This document shows positions 11,841 to 26,358 of a stretch of DNA of 64,000 bases, in pieces (position 1 is the first letter of the stretch; every line of letters starts with the position of its first letter). The notes under the pieces are model-generated. The model was not told the DNA's origin. It saw only the letters and a list, made by a program, of their open reading frames with translations, and did no database searches. The stretch is taken from positions 12,575,949-12,639,948 of the forward strand of contig NC_030853.1 of the NCBI RefSeq assembly GCF_000208745.1, written 5' to 3'. The translations under genes were made by a program, and so were the position numbers. The DNA comes from Theobroma cacao. Its lineage: Eukaryota > Streptophyta > Magnoliopsida > Malvales > Malvaceae.

Positions 11841-12660
11841 ATAGTGCCACCTAAGAGCACATGGGCGCAGTTCTAAGGAAGTAGCTTTACAAAGTTTCAA
11901 GAAAGGCCACGGTGCCGCGGTGCCACATAGCTTTCCAAAAATAAATTATTTTGCAAGATTTTGGAAATTAAGGATTTTTAAGGCTATTTAAAAAACCTCT
12001 TTTAAAGGTTTTCAAAAGACGACAACAAGCAACTATTTTGGAGAAAAGGAGCCAAAAACAAAGCAAGAAAACAAGACAATTTGAGATCACAAAGCTTTAA
12101 TAATTCGTTTCTTTCTCTACTTTTGTGTTTCTATTATTTTCTTTGACTTTGATTAATGGATAATTTTCTTTGAATGATGTTTTATTGAAATATTATGAAC
12201 TAGTTTGCTTTTCTAGAATTGTGGCGGATTTCAACATGTAATCTAAATATTTGTTTTTTTATTTACTATGAATGGATATAGTTTTGTTTATTCAAATATT
12301 TTCTTAATGCCTTTGATTGTCTGGCCAACAATTAACTGATTTGCGAATCTAATTGAGACTCAACAAAGTGATTTTAAATTGAACTAAGTTTGAATAGTGT
12401 ATGTTCACATCATTTAGGTGATATGATTTTTAATAAAGATAGATATATACCTAAAGGCCATACTTAGCCAAATTAAAACACTAGCTTAATGAACCTTATT
12501 TAATTGATTACTATAGACATATAGTGACCTAATTAAATTAGTTATTTGTACAAGCATCTTGACGGAGACTTGTGTAAAATTTTAAATTCTAGGTTAGAAA
12601 AACTACCTATGAATGTAAATAATAAGAGAAACATATGTCAGATGAAGTATTGAATGAACT
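11841..12660. other. Unassigned retroelement-like sequence, left half
   Basis: AT-rich, no open frame of note. With the family-C array removed (one copy of gaact/gaacc), it continues at 49287. The joined text resembles the R/U5 end of a long plant LTR, with a phrase near 49460 like the ends of Tat/Athila or Angela LTRs. Superfamily and edges are not settled. Confidence 0.35.
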
Positions 12661-15600
12661 TGTAACAACTACTCCTCGATTGCTACCGACGTCTGAGATG
12701 TTCGGGAGAACTCGTCAAGTCCCGAACAAGCCTTACTAGAGATTCTCGATAATTCACTATACCCGTTCACCAATCCATGTTATTGCTTTAATTCTATACT
12801 TTCGTGACATGCTTTGAACAATAGGCATAATAAATCATTTTGACCTTTAATCTATATGATCATATGTTAATACATCATAGTCTAAAATCTCTAATTGAAT
12901 ATTTATATTGAGACCAGAATACATTTACAAAAGAAACAAAGTACAATGACTCGACCTCTAGCAATGAAGCGACTCGGAATAAGATGCTATGATATGCCTT
13001 TACCTATCTACGATGGACAATGATTACCGACGAATGCATGCTAGGCCAATCATTATTTGCAAAAGGGAAATAAGGGGGGTGAGTCACACAAACTCAATGA
13101 TCATCGACTCAGTGAGCAGGGCGTAGATGGGAAACAAGCTACAAACAGGAAATTTGAATATTAAAAATATAAAAATATATGTAAATAAATTAGTTCAAAA
13201 GGGTAATTTATGCCTTACACTTAAAACCAGAAATTTTAATGCAAGATAATGATTTAAATCAAGTATCAAACCAATTCATCTAAAGATCTCTCTCGTCAAA
13301 ATCATTTAACAACTTGCTTAAGGCAAATCAATATAGTCACACATGCTCCCGTAAAATCCAATGTTAACAAAGCTTATCTGCAAATTCATAAATCACCTCG
13401 TACGCGAGGAGTTATATCCAATGTTATCGTATAAGTAGAGGAGCTACAGAAAAACCGTTATTTCTCACCATGCAAAAACTACATACTTGAAAACCCAAAG
13501 AGATATCACTCTCGAGTAGGTAATAGTAATTGCTCGTGGACTCACTTCCACGTAATAACAATCTGGGAGCACCACTCTTCCGGATTCCCACAGCCATGGC
13601 AATCTCGACAATGTTGGCCGACATTGGAGAAATCAATCGATCGCAACCGCGTATATCACTTGTGGCCTAGCCACATATATCATCGCATGGCCTTGCCACA
13701 TATAATCACATATTGTGGCCTCAGTCATGTCTAACAGCCCATCGACGACCCAAAGGTTCTCTAGCTAGAGCTCACTTGTGCACAAGGGTCACACTATCTC
13801 CATGTGACGTTCGGCCTATTCTCGAATCTCCTAGTTTGATAAAACCATTTAAAAGCAAATTAGGTTCTCAAAAGCTCATTTCAAATCCATTTCAAAAGTA
13901 TCAATCGCGGTAACATGATAAAACCTCTTTTTGTAAGACTTTGCAATGTAAAACCTTTGCATGAATTTTAAATATCATGTCAGCATGGTGAATTAATGTA
14001 ATTTGTTCATGAATGCACCTCACAAAAATCAATAAGGCACACTTTGATATAAATTGTGGTAAAAAGGCTTGTTTCTCGATTTTCAAAACCTTTTACATAT
14101 ATATAGCCAAAACGATTTCAAACATTATTGCATCCATAATCACTTTGCATTTCTACCAGCTCATGCTTTCCACAATAACAATTTAAAAATCTCTCCAAAC
14201 CAAGTACACAAATCACTTATTAATTTCTAACAACACATGTTTTCCACAATGGCATTAAATAAATCATTGATAAATTACTTTACTTGAACCTATTGAAATA
14301 GACAACCCCTACTCACCTTTCAATGGCAGGATATCACTTCTCCACTTATCCGGTTATGTTTTCTCCTTTAGTTAATCACCACGGTGTTCCTTTTCTACTT
14401 GCACACTTCCTAACAACAAACCAAGCTTAATGTTCTTAGTGTATCATTCCCATTTTTCTTCCTCATTCAAACATCAATCATCATTTTTAATAGCTTACTT
14501 CATGCTAGAATCATCATCCTTTCTCACTTAATCTTTACATACTCATGTACATTTTGACATATTTTTTTTACTAAGGAAATTCATATCTCTTTCTTGCGTA
14601 ATTCTTTACGTTATGTGTACCGGTAACTTATTTATATCATTAAGCGCCTATTTCAACCTTTCCAAGAAATTTTCATACAAATCCATCTTATACTTTCATA
14701 ACATTAACCATATATATATGGCAGCAACAATCATTCCCATTTTACTCAATTATTTGCAAGTTTACATGCATCATTATCTATCTAACTTTCAATGCTTTAT
14801 TTCTCAATCCACCATTCACATTATTCCTCCTTATTCTTCCAAATAACATCCCAAGCAAACTTAAAATTTCCAACTAACACAACAATAATCATTTCTCAAG
14901 ATCTCTCAGCTATACTTAAAGCAATACTCATTCATTCGTCTCATCATCATTCATTCATCATTCATCATTCATTTGTTTCATCATCATTCTTTCATTTTTT
15001 TACCTTTAAGGTTTGCTTGATTCACACATGCACTTCAATGTTCCTCCAAAACCTTTAATCATCAAGCTACCAAAACGATTCAAAAATTATTTCTCTAAAG
15101 ATTTAACCAACCGTGGCATTAAAACATAGTATTATGCTTACCACTTCTCTTTCACTTTGGATCCACCATGCATCTATGTTTTTGGTAGCTTGCATGTCAC
15201 CAAATCTTCTCCAATCCAGCCAATCTTTGCTGCCACAAAACACTTCTCATAGTCATCAACCCATTTTCAAAGATTAATCAAGCTAGAATCACAATCCTTA
15301 CCTTTCCTTGCTTGAATCACAAAATTGAGCTTTACACCTTCATCAACACTCCACGGCTCCTCTCTTGAGTATTGAAGACTCCTTGGTTGATAGAATAGCA
15401 CAAAGCTACAAGATGAGGGAGGAAACCTCACGGTTCCCCTTGGTTTTGTGCAGAATAGAGCCTTTCCTTCCTTTTTCTCTTTTCTTTCTTCCTTTTTCTT
15501 CGTCTCTGGTGGAACTTCCTTAAGCTTCCTTTCTTTTCTTTTCTCCTCTAAATGGCAGGCCCTCAAGTCTCACCAAAGCCCTCTTTACATTTCTCTTTTA

Positions 15601-16812
15601 CTAGTGTAATTTAGTATTTATATGGCCACCCTCATGAACCAATCAAATTTCATGCACAAATTTTCCTTTGTTTTCATTTGGCCACCCTTTGAAACCAATC
15701 ATAACACATGCACTCTTATTCTTCTTATTTCATTTGGCCATTTTGCCAACCAATTACCTTTCATGCACCAATTTCCTTTCTTCACATTGGTTGAATATCC
15801 ACCCTTCATTATCCTTCCATTCTTTAATCTATCTTATTTTAATTCCACCTTATTTGTAACCAATAATCTTTCATGCATTCTCCCACCTTAATTTCCATTT
15901 GGCCTCCTCCTTGGCCAATGACATTACATGTAGCTATATTTTTCTTTTCTTTTAGTCTAATTGCCACCTAATGTACCAATCTCATTTAATGCAAATAAAT
16001 TTAAATCTTTTTCTTCCTTTTACTTCACATGGTGATGGTCTCACATGTTCCCTACTAACTTTTTCCTTTCTACATGCTATTATTTGCATGTAATAGCGAA
16101 TTTACATCCACATTTCATCATCCCACATAATCTAACTTCTCTTGGTTAGCTAATTTCCATCTAACTTCAAATATTGTAATTGCACATAATTCCTCAACTT
16201 TTCCTTCTTTACCATTCGACCCTCCATACTTTTCATCCTTTACAATTTGTCCTTCAATCATTTCTTTTAATTTCAATTTCCTTCTATCTTTCTTCCCTCA
16301 CATGTGTACAAATAAAATATAAAATTTGCTCCTCACCAAGGCATCACCATAATATTTAAATATATACTTACCCGCTCTACCTTTATTAAATAATGGCACG
16401 TGGGCCCCACTTACGTTGTTTTTCTTCGAAATTCTTTCGTTCTTCTTCTCCCCCACTTAGATTAACCATATATGCCTCCTTTATGACTAATTTTGACAAC
16501 AGATAAAATATTAATATTTAATATTATTTTATTAAGAAAATATCATTTTATTCCAAAATTCTCCATTTGTCTCCTCGAGTCCCAAAATGTCTCACTTTGT
16601 CCTGATTCACTTCCAAATCGCCTTTTGACTCGATAATACATCCTCGATAAAATATTATTATTTTATTATTACTTTCTCATGTATAGAATATTTTATTCCA
16701 AAATATTCCTTGCACCTATCACTGCTCTTTTGCACTTAAATTTACGATAATTGACCCTTCTTCTCATCAATAAGGTCTTACTAGCTCCTATACGTGGGTA
16801 TAGGGTGTTACA
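12661..16812 (-). mobile_element. Family-C 3' LTR, 4.15 kb
   Basis: On the minus strand it begins TGTAACACCCTATACCC (right end, 16812) and ends near TAGTTGTTACA (left end, 12661). It is followed on the right by the polypurine tract at 16813-16829. By eye it is very close to the LTR at 42592-46723 and related to 19233-40947 and 22444-25502. A TATA-like box lies at 15614-15622, with donor-like GGTAAGG near 15298. No protein-coding sequence is recognised; the open stretches mirror the CT-rich leader. Confidence 0.88.
15614..15622 (-). promoter_or_regulatory. TATA-like box of family-C LTR
   Basis: TATAAATAC on the minus strand, conserved at 45522-45530 in the sister LTR and followed in both by a CT-rich leader. 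Confidence 0.5.
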
Positions 16813-19232
16813 GTCTCCCCCACTTAAATAGAATTCGTCCTCGAATTCACGTCAACATCGAGCTATTAATCTCACTCTACGATCGTATTTCATTTCCTTC
16901 TTCATAGGGAATTTGACTTATCCACCTCGTTTACTTTCAGTTCGACTAGAACACTTCATAAGGTTAGGGTACGCAACTTTTATCTATTATCATCTTGGAA
17001 TCAAAACAACGGTACTCTTCACTTGTTCTCTCTTATCATTAAGATGCCAAGTATGCCTTTAACTCCATTATTAACTTTAAACATAATTCAACCTCAATCA
17101 TACCAATTTTGATCATACATCATGCTTACTTATGTATACCTGATCACCATCTCTTTACTTCGTTTCTGGTCAAGCTTCTCGACATTCATTCATCTTATCC
17201 CCATACACTACTATAAAACTTATAGCATTATAAACATATCATATTCGATCCTATACGCATTCTTCAACATTATAAGAGGTTAAAACCTTCAATTATTCCC
17301 ACATATTTCATGTTTACTTTGGTTCTATGCGATTCAAATCTTCTTAGTTTTTCCGTTACTTACACGTTTAAAGATTCACAGTTCAACATCATTCTTAAGC
17401 CAATGAGATTTACATCATGTGAAAAGCAAACTCACTTGCCAGTCTTTAACTTTAATTGTAATTCTTTCATCCACTATCAAATTCTTTTCATTAGTTCTAG
17501 TCCTTCATGTCTCAAAATACAATATCATATCAATCTATCTTGTACAACTTAACCACACTAAAGATTCCATTTCTTGATATCCTTCCTTTGACTATTTCTC
17601 CAAAATTTTCCCATATCATCATAACTCAATTTCTAATGGTATCTTATCATTGTATCATCTATACAACTCATCAAACACATTGAGTTCAAATCTCAAATCA
17701 CTAAAAATAATCTTTCACTTTAGTTTGTCACATAATCAATTCCACATATACATATATACACCCATTTAAATGTCAACATTCATCACCATGTGTAGGAATC
17801 CTCGTGTCAAATACATTCAGGCTAAATTTCCCTTTATTCATTCCAATCCACAGCCAAGATTCAATACAATATCCATATAACACATGATTCCCTTTTTGCT
17901 TTTCTCAATTTCAACATTTATAATTTACCTTTCCATTTCATTCCCATAGATCATATTTAATCTATGAACATTAGAGTATAATCAATTTCAGATCACCCTT
18001 TGGATGTTTAAGTTACCATTTAATTTACATCTTATCATACGTTATCTCTATATAATCCATACGGATTCACATTATGTCTGCATAACATCACATAATTTAC
18101 ATGCTTATACTCTTTACTTATCATTTCATATCATATGTATAAATTTCATTATACCCTATATCCTTGCATCACAATGTCATTAACCACATCTCAATCGCCA
18201 AATATCATTTTCATCAAATTACAATTCGGTATCCGTGTATGCTTCACAATTTTATTGATCCTTCAAGATTCATCTTTACTTGATCATTGCATCTTATGCA
18301 ATACCACAATTCCTAAAAGTTATCTTCTTTTCTCAACTACCTTTTATACTTCCAACATATAAATCCTTATTTATTTCCATACTAGTTAATCAATTAAGAC
18401 TTAGATTCATTTATATCATGTATGCCTCATTCATTTTTTAATTTCAATTTCCATAATACATTAGGAGGTTTTCATTAACCGACTTCATTACCATGGTTAT
18501 CTTCAATCATCTTTTGTACTATTCCTTGATATCAATGTAACATCATTCCCCTTTAACCATCATATGATTAATACTTGTAATTACAAAACTTAAAATAAGA
18601 TTCTACTAAATACTTCTCAATGTCATGGCCAGTATCCCTTTTCAAGCTTATAGCTTCCTTTTTGTAACCACACAATTTAATGTTTGTTTTCCTAAGATTC
18701 ATAATGGATTCCTTTTGAGTATTCCTTTTAATTACCCACCTTAAGCTTATGACTCACAACATGTGACCACATAACCCGTGGTTTAGCCATCAGGCTCCTT
18801 AGCAAGTTTCAAAATACAACACTACTTCATCAAGCATATAGGGTATTCCAAGTAATATCAACTTTCATTCTTGCTACATATAGCTTGATACATCCTTTTC
18901 AAAACTTTTATGCATTTTCGACATTTAATTACTTAGTCATTCGTTAGTCCTTCAAGCACATTCACTCCCAAAAGCATGCACTTATTCTTTTCTTAACCTT
19001 AGACTAGGCTTCATCTTTTGTCTCCTTTATTTCTTAAAATTTGCCTTTGGTCAACTTAATGTTTCTCTCAATTATTCACATTTTAGCTTATCTCAATAAT
19101 TTTCCAACTTGCCTTTTACTTACATGCCAATGTATAAGGCAATAAAGAAACTTCTCAATTCATATAACTTTCCCCAAAACACTTAAAACTCCAAATAACA
19201 ATGCTCATCAGCAAGACCAATGACTATAATTT
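16813..19232 (-). mobile_element. Family-C internal region, 3' half, no pol
   Basis: Adjoins the LTR through a polypurine tract (GTCTCCCCCACTTAAAT on plus, 16813-16829), next to GAATTC-rich sequence typical of Tekay/Del 3' ends. The rest is AT-rich with no gag, protease, reverse transcriptase or integrase motif. It matches 46724-48900 closely and 31000-33671 on the other strand. It continues at 40948 after removal of the solo LTR 19233-40947. Confidence 0.8.
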
Positions 19233-21057
19233 TGTAATGACCTCTATTCCAATCGTTACCAGCATCCGAGACTTGCTAGTAAACCCATCAAATCCCGAAC
19301 AAGCCTAAGTTAAGGTTCTTGCTAATTCATCAAATATACTTATATGTATACAATCGACTAATGATAACAATGTTATCCTTTACTCAATCTAGATAAACAT
19401 TTGTAAATAATAATTCATTACTAGATGACAATATCCAAATGTCAATAAACTTCCAACAATTTAATGTCATACTTAATGTTCATTACACAACCACAAAGTC
19501 TTTAGTGATTACATATCCGTTGGATTAATAATTTTTACAAGTCTAGCTATCTACACTACTCGACCTCTATGCAGCAAAGTGACTCGAAGTGGAAGTCTAA
19601 GAGATGCCATTACCTACATTGCAGTAAGTCTTGGTGTGCTGAATAGTGCACTTGAGTGGATTACTTATCTGCAAAAGGAAATAAAAGGGGTGAGTCTCAC
19701 AGACTCAGTGATTATTGACTCTGTGAGTAGAGTGTAGACGGGAAACAAGCATACAACAAATAAGTTTGAACAATAAAAATACAAGATTATATAAATAATT
19801 TAACTAAAAGAGAGGATGTGTGCCTTATACGTAAAACTAAGAATTTTCTTATGCATTGTAATTGTTTCAAGTAGTATAACAAATCAAGGTAGGTAAAAGT
19901 TTTCACTTCGTAATAGATTAATAACCTTATTCAAATCAAATCATTTCAAGTATTACATTAAAACCAGTATACGTAAAAGATTTCTATCGTCAAAATCATT
20001 TGACATTTTACTCAAATCAAATTAGTATAATAGAGCAAGCTCCCACAAAATCAAATATTATTTAAGCTTATACGCAAATCACAAATTGCCTCGTACGCAA
20101 GGAGTTCATCTATATCATCATATAAATAAGGGAGCTGTAGAAAATCTTATAGTTCTCACCATGCATAGAAATATGAGTTCGAAAACCCAAAGAGATGTCA
20201 CTCTCGAGTAGGTAATAATAATAAAAACTCGTGGACCCACTTCCATGTAATAACATCCAGGAACCTCGCTCCACTGAATCCCACAGTCATGGTAGTCTCA
20301 ACGATGTTGACCGATATCGAAGAAATCAAGCAATCACTACCGCGTATATCACTAGTGGCCTAGCTACGTACATATCACAGACCATGGCCCCAGCCATGTC
20401 TAACAGGTCAACGACCCAAAGGTTCTCTAGCTAGAGCTCACTTCTGCACAAGGGTCACACTTAACCAAAGTGAAAGCCGGCCTACTCTCGAACCTCTTGG
20501 TTTAGTAAAATCATTTAAAAATTAAATTACATTCCCAAAAGCCATTTCAAAACCTTTTTCGAAACATTTTACATAATAACATGATGAAATCTCTTGTAAA
20601 CTTTGTAACATAAAACTTTTGCATGAGTTTGAGACATCAATCCGCATGGTGAATAAATGTCTTATCCATGAATGCACATTACACAAACTATAAGGCAGGT
20701 TTTGATAGGAATCATATTGAAAAGCTTGTTTCCCGATTTAAAAAAATATCCTTTACATATACAATTTATACATATACAGTCAAAACACTTTTAAACTTTA
20801 TGTAATAACCCGGACCCCCGTATAGTAGTCAACATAACCGTATCGATAAGACGAAGGGCTAATTGACGTGAATTTAAGAGTCAAAGAGCAGTGACGAGTG
20901 AAAAAAATATTCTAGAGTAAAATAATCTACATGCGAGGGAACAATAATTAAATAATAATATTTTATTAAGGATGAATTAGTGAGATAAAAAGTGATTTGG
21001 AAGTGAATCGGGGCATAATAAGGTATTTTGGGTACCAAGGAGACAAGTGAAAAATTT

Positions 21058-21595
21058 TAGAATAAAATAATATTAAAATATTAATATTTTATTCAATGTT
21101 GAAATTAGTCATGAAGGGGGAGTATATGGTCAACCTAAGTGGGAGAGAAGAAGAATGAGAGAATTTCAGAGAAAAATGACGTTAGTGGGGCCCACGTGTC
21201 TTTATTAAGTAAAACTAGCACGAGTAAGTATAAATTTAAAGGAAGCTTTGACCAAACTAATAGCAAAATTACCATTTTGTCCTCCAAGATTTTTACCCTT
21301 TTTAATTAAGTCCTCCCACAATCTTTTAATTCTAATTTCTTTCTTTTTTTCTTCCTTAACACTTGTACCAATAAAATATCAAGTTCGCACTTCAACGCGG
21401 TATCACCATAATATTTAAATATATACTTACCCACGCTAGCTTTACTTAATAAACACATGCGAGCCCCACTAACGTCATTTTTTCTGACATTCCCTTGTTC
21501 TTCTTCTCCCCCACTTAGGTTGACCATGTACTTCCCCTTCATGACTAATTTCGACATCGAATAAAATATTAAGATTTTAATATTATTTTATTAAT
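21058..21595. repeat. Inverted duplication inside the 5' LTR (hairpin-forming)
   Basis: Bases 21058-21240 recur as a near reverse complement at about 21415-21595. Between them, about 21241-21415 is the reverse complement of what lies at about 34095-34262 in the 3' LTR. The 3' LTR has no second arm. Arms are about 180 bp with a 170-bp loop. The open frame on the minus strand here is just LTR sequence. Confidence 0.85.
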
Positions 21596-22443
21596 AAAAT
21601 ATTCTTTGACTCTTATCTTCTTCTTCCATGATCAATTCTTATCATCACCAAAAGGCATTTTCTTCTTCTTCTTCATACTCCCATGCCATTTTCTCTCTCC
21701 ACCATGAAAAATCAATTTTCTTTCATTTTTTTTCTTTGTTTTCTTTTCCTTTCCTTTCTTTTCTTACTTCTTCCTTCTCTTAACTTCTTAGGCACCAAAA
21801 CCCACAACTTTTAACCCTAATTTTTAGTACAACCAAACCCTAGGAGAGAGAAAGAAAAATCTCTCTTTATTTCCTTCATTTTTAAAGCCAAAAGATATGT
21901 ATTTTCAACTCTTGAATTTTAGAATTCATGGGTTATATTTTCATATTTTATTCCTAATTTCTTCAAATTCTTTTTCTTGGAAATATTATGTTTTTGTTGA
22001 TCTTTATGCCTCCAAGCTCACCAAGGTAAAGAATCTTTAAATTGGAATAGTTGGTATAGTGGGTTGTGAATTAGACTAGAATTCTAAATTAAATATTAGG
22101 CTAGAATGTAGTTTATCTAGTGTATGTTTATTTGAATTATTGAGTTCAAATTTATGATAAATTTGAAGCTATTATTGTTTATCGGCAAATATAGGTTTTA
22201 ATGGTACTTCAAGACTTAACTTGGAGTAAAGCCTTATTGGTGCTAATTTTGTATGGTGGCATTACCAAGGTGAGTGAACTTGCATTAAAATGTTTTGGGA
22301 TAAATGCATGTGTTTGATTGAATCACTTGAAATATTTTATTGGTCTTTTCTTTAAAATGTGCATGGGAACAAGCCCTTGATGAAATGTTTTTATGCTGTG
22401 AAATGTGTAATATAATGAAGCCATGTGTTCCTATTGTCACGAT

Positions 22444-25400
22444 TGTAACGACCCCTCCTCAGTTGCTACTGAAGTTCGAGACCTCTAGGAGATCCCGCCA
22501 AGTCTCGAACAAGCCTAAAAGAAATTTCTCCATAACTCATTATACATTTTTACTAATCCGTACTAATATTTGAACCATATATATAATTTTATAAATTAAA
22601 ATTTCACAATAAGCATAGCCATTAAATTTTGACTTTAGGTCATGATATCACAACTAAATACATTGAGTTCAAGAATCTAAAATTTATGTTTTCATCAAAA
22701 CTAATATTTGTTTACATAGTGAAATCAAAGTACTACAACTCAATCTCTAACAGCGGAGCGACTCGGAATAAAAGACCATGAGATGCCTTTACCTATTTGC
22801 GGTGGGCCGAACACGCTGATGATTACTCGTTAGGTCGATCCTTGTCTGCAAAAGAGGGAAAAGAAGGGTGTGAGTCTCACAGACTCAGTGATCATCGGCT
22901 CCGTGAGTAGTGCGTAGATGGGAAACAAGCAAATAGCAGATCAGTTGAATATAAAAATGCAAGATAAAAAAATATTTGTTTCAAACGGGAATTTGTGCCT
23001 TATATGAAAAACCGAGGATTTCTTACGCATTGTAAACACTTCAATTGATAAATCAACCAAGGTAGATAAAAACTTTGCTATAAAACCGATCAATAACCTT
23101 ATTCATTTGAAATATTGAAATAAATTAATTTTACATAAAGAAAATTCCGACATCAAAATCAATTGCCATTTTACTCAAATCAAATCAGTATATTCGGTAA
23201 GCTCCCATGAAATCGAATGTTAGTCAAACTCATACGTAAATCATAAATCCCCTCGCACCCGAGGAGTTAAATTTCATTTCACTGTAAAAATAAAATGAGC
23301 TGTAGAAAAATCGTTAAATTTTGTTTTCACCATGCAAAGAAATATGAGTTTGAAAACCTAGAGATGCCACTCTCGAGTAGGGAATGAAAACAAACCCGTG
23401 GTCCTGCTACCACGTAATAACATTCGGGAGCATCGCTTCCACCAGATTCCCATGTGCCATGGCAGTCTCACGATGTTGGCAGACATCAGAGAATCAAACG
23501 GTCGTAACCGTATAATCATCTGGTGGCCTAGCCACGCATACATATATCATAGGCCGCGGTCCCAACCACGCCTAACCGCTCGTCGGTGACCCAATGGTTC
23601 TCTAGCTCGAGCTCACTCGTGCACGAGGGTCACACTTAACCGATGTGACATCCGACCTACTCTCGAATTTCTCGGTTTTAAAAAAAATCATTTTAGAATT
23701 GCTTTATGTCCTTGAAATCTCGTCTTAAATTTTCAAAGTATTCAACATAAGAATTGATAAAATCTATCATTTTCTCAAAATATATTTATGCATGAATTTC
23801 AAAATAATAATTCGCATGGTGAATAAACAATATAACCATGAATGCACACTGCACAAATATAAGGCACAGATTTTGATATAAAACAGTATAAAGGGCTTGT
23901 TTCCCGTTTTTCTAAACACTTTACATATACTTTATACATATATATATTCAAACCGATTTCTAAACATAATTTGCAACCAATTTCCTAAAAATGCTACCAG
24001 CACATACTATTCACAATTTTCGCGTTTAAAATAGTTATACGTATAGGTATATATATATATATGAAAATTTTAAAATTGGCACCCCTTACTCACCTCAAAA
24101 TAACGGGATGTTACGTCGCTATTAATTCAAAGACGTATCGAGCTACTCCTTCTTACCAGTAGTTTGTTATTTCCTTCAGCCTTTCACCACAGTGCACCAT
24201 TTATTTATTTCTCTTAAATATTAAAACCCACTTAATTAATATATCTATTTTTTTATTTTAACATCATTATTATATATATTTTTATTATTTTCTTACCTTT
24301 CTTTCTCGTTTCTTCCTCTCTCTTCTACTCGTTTTTCTCTTCCTTTCTTCTCCCTCCTTTCATGCACCAATCGGCTGCACTTTCTTTCTCTCTTTCTCTC
24401 ACCGCCGGTAGCTCTCAACCTTCACTATTGGCGGCTTGAAGCCTCCTCTCCACTTCCACCGTTGGTCAACCCTAGATCAGTCTAAAGAACTCAAATTTTC
24501 TCTCTTTTTATTCAGCCATTTTGTTACCAAAAACCAAGCTTTATCTCGCTTTTTTCGTCAACCACCACAACCCAACTCTTTCTCTTTTTCTTACCAACCA
24601 CCACAACCCCAGCTTTCTCTCTTTTCCTTTCTTTCTTGCCTTCCTATTTTTTTCGCAACCGGTAGCACCAGCCCCTTTTCTCTTTTGTTTCTTCCCTCAG
24701 CTGGCCTCTCCATCTTTCTTTTAAAGTGTCGTTCCATCACAAAAAGAAAAGAGATAAAATTTAAAATATTATTTAATATGTCTTGGTGTAGATAATTATC
24801 ACCAACGTACTTGATTTGTCTTGTCCATTTCTTCTTTTTTTTTAACTTCTTTCTTCATCAATTTCTTTACTTTTTCCTTCATCTCCTCGGGTTTCTAACT
24901 CTCCAAGACTTCTCTCCTCCTTTTCCTTCCTCAAGTGACCGGCCCTTGGCTCTTACTAAAGCCTATTTCCCATGGTTCTTTTATTTTTTTTATTCCTTTC
25001 TCCTTCTTTCAAGTTAACTTTCCTCATTTATTTATGACCAAAGGTACGGTTTCTATTGCATGAAGACAAGAAAAATATCACTTGAATGTCTTTTAATGTG
25101 GGGGCCAACATGACAATTTTGCACTTGTTACTCTTCTTTTCTATGCCTTCCTTTCTTGGCCGGACCCCCCCTTTTCAAAACAATTCTTAACATGACTTTT
25201 ATTTATCCTTTTATTACACATGGGCATGGGCGGCTGATCAAGTCAGCCCCCCCCCCCCCTTTTTTTTATTCTTTATATTATTTTTACTTTATGGCTTATT
25301 TATTCATTTATTGTCCCATCCAACTCACATGTACATCTCATATTACTCATAATCTAGTCTTCTTTGATTAGGGAATTCCCCTTTTTAACTTCAAATATCA

Positions 25401-25502
25401 AAATTGCAAATGAATCATCAAACTTTCCTTATTTACCATGTAACCCCTTCATCTTATTGATACGTTTATGTTGACTACTATACGGGATTATGGGGTGTTA
25501 CA
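22444..25502 (-). mobile_element. Family-C solo LTR, 3.06 kb, innermost insertion
   Basis: Starts TGTAACGACCCCTCC and ends ATGGGGTGTTACA. Flanks are acgat (22439-22443) and acgac (25503-25507). It landed nine bases from the edge of the family-B LTR. On the minus strand the start matches the CCCGTATAGTAGTCAACAT phrase of the other LTRs. The CT-rich middle (24300-25020) gives long Ser/Phe/Pro-rich open frames without family resemblance. A run of 13 C then 8 T lies at 25247-25267. Confidence 0.87.
25247..25267 (+). repeat. C13-T8 homopolymer run
   Basis: Thirteen C followed directly by eight T within the family-C solo LTR. Length is prone to slippage and sequencing error. Confidence 0.8.
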
Positions 25503-26358
25503 ACGACCCAAATTTCGGGCCATGACTGGCGCATGGGCCCATTGGACGTAGTCCACTAAGCCCAAGCAAGCCTATTAATTTGATGTGTTCATCATTCCAT
25601 CATAAATTGCTAAGTAATATTTCATAACTTAGGGTCAAAATAATATTAAACATTTGCCACCTCATAATTGCATACCAAACAAGTGTATATACATTGTCTA
25701 CAACATGTATCTTAATAATTTACATTAGGTTTATCTATACACAACAAAAGAATACTCAACTTCCAGCAGAGGGACTTGGACTAATGTACAGCTACTGAAT
25801 GCCTAGATACCTACCAAAAGACGGATACAAGTCTACGAGGACACCTCGTCCTAGTTACTGGCTGCCTTGTGATCTGAAAACATGAAGTTGAAAACGGTGA
25901 GTATAAACCCAGTTAGTGAACAAGAAAGGGAACAAGCATACCATAAGGAATGTTTAACGAAATCATGATGCATTCTTTTTTCAAAACAATGCAATTTGTT
26001 TTTGTTTTTATTAAGACTTCTCATGTAAACCCCACATGAGTAAATAACTTTATGAAAGGGTCTATATTCAACAAAGGATTTGGAGAGTCAAAACTTTAAC
26101 AGCATTCATGCGAATCAGGTCAAATAAACGATGGCTCCTCGCTATAATAAGAATGAATTTTTGCTACAGCGACACTTGATTTAAATTATCAACTAACCGA
26201 GGGTTTCTTGATTGGCCGAGGGTTTCTCACCAAACCTCCTCATATTAAGCTTAATTCATTTATTCCTTACTGTTGGAAATCCATGCTCAAATATGGTAGC
26301 AAAGAAGTGGAAAATAGGGCAACAATTGATCAAAATGAGGTGAAAAATAGAAAGTTTT

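Noticed and set aside
21306..21557. Minus-strand open frame in the fold-back LTR region
   Set aside because: The same sequence is present as non-coding LTR in several other copies; no family match.
24436..25371. Series of Ser/Phe/Pro-rich open frames
   Set aside because: They lie in the CT-rich leader of a family-C solo LTR, lack family motifs and are explained by base composition.
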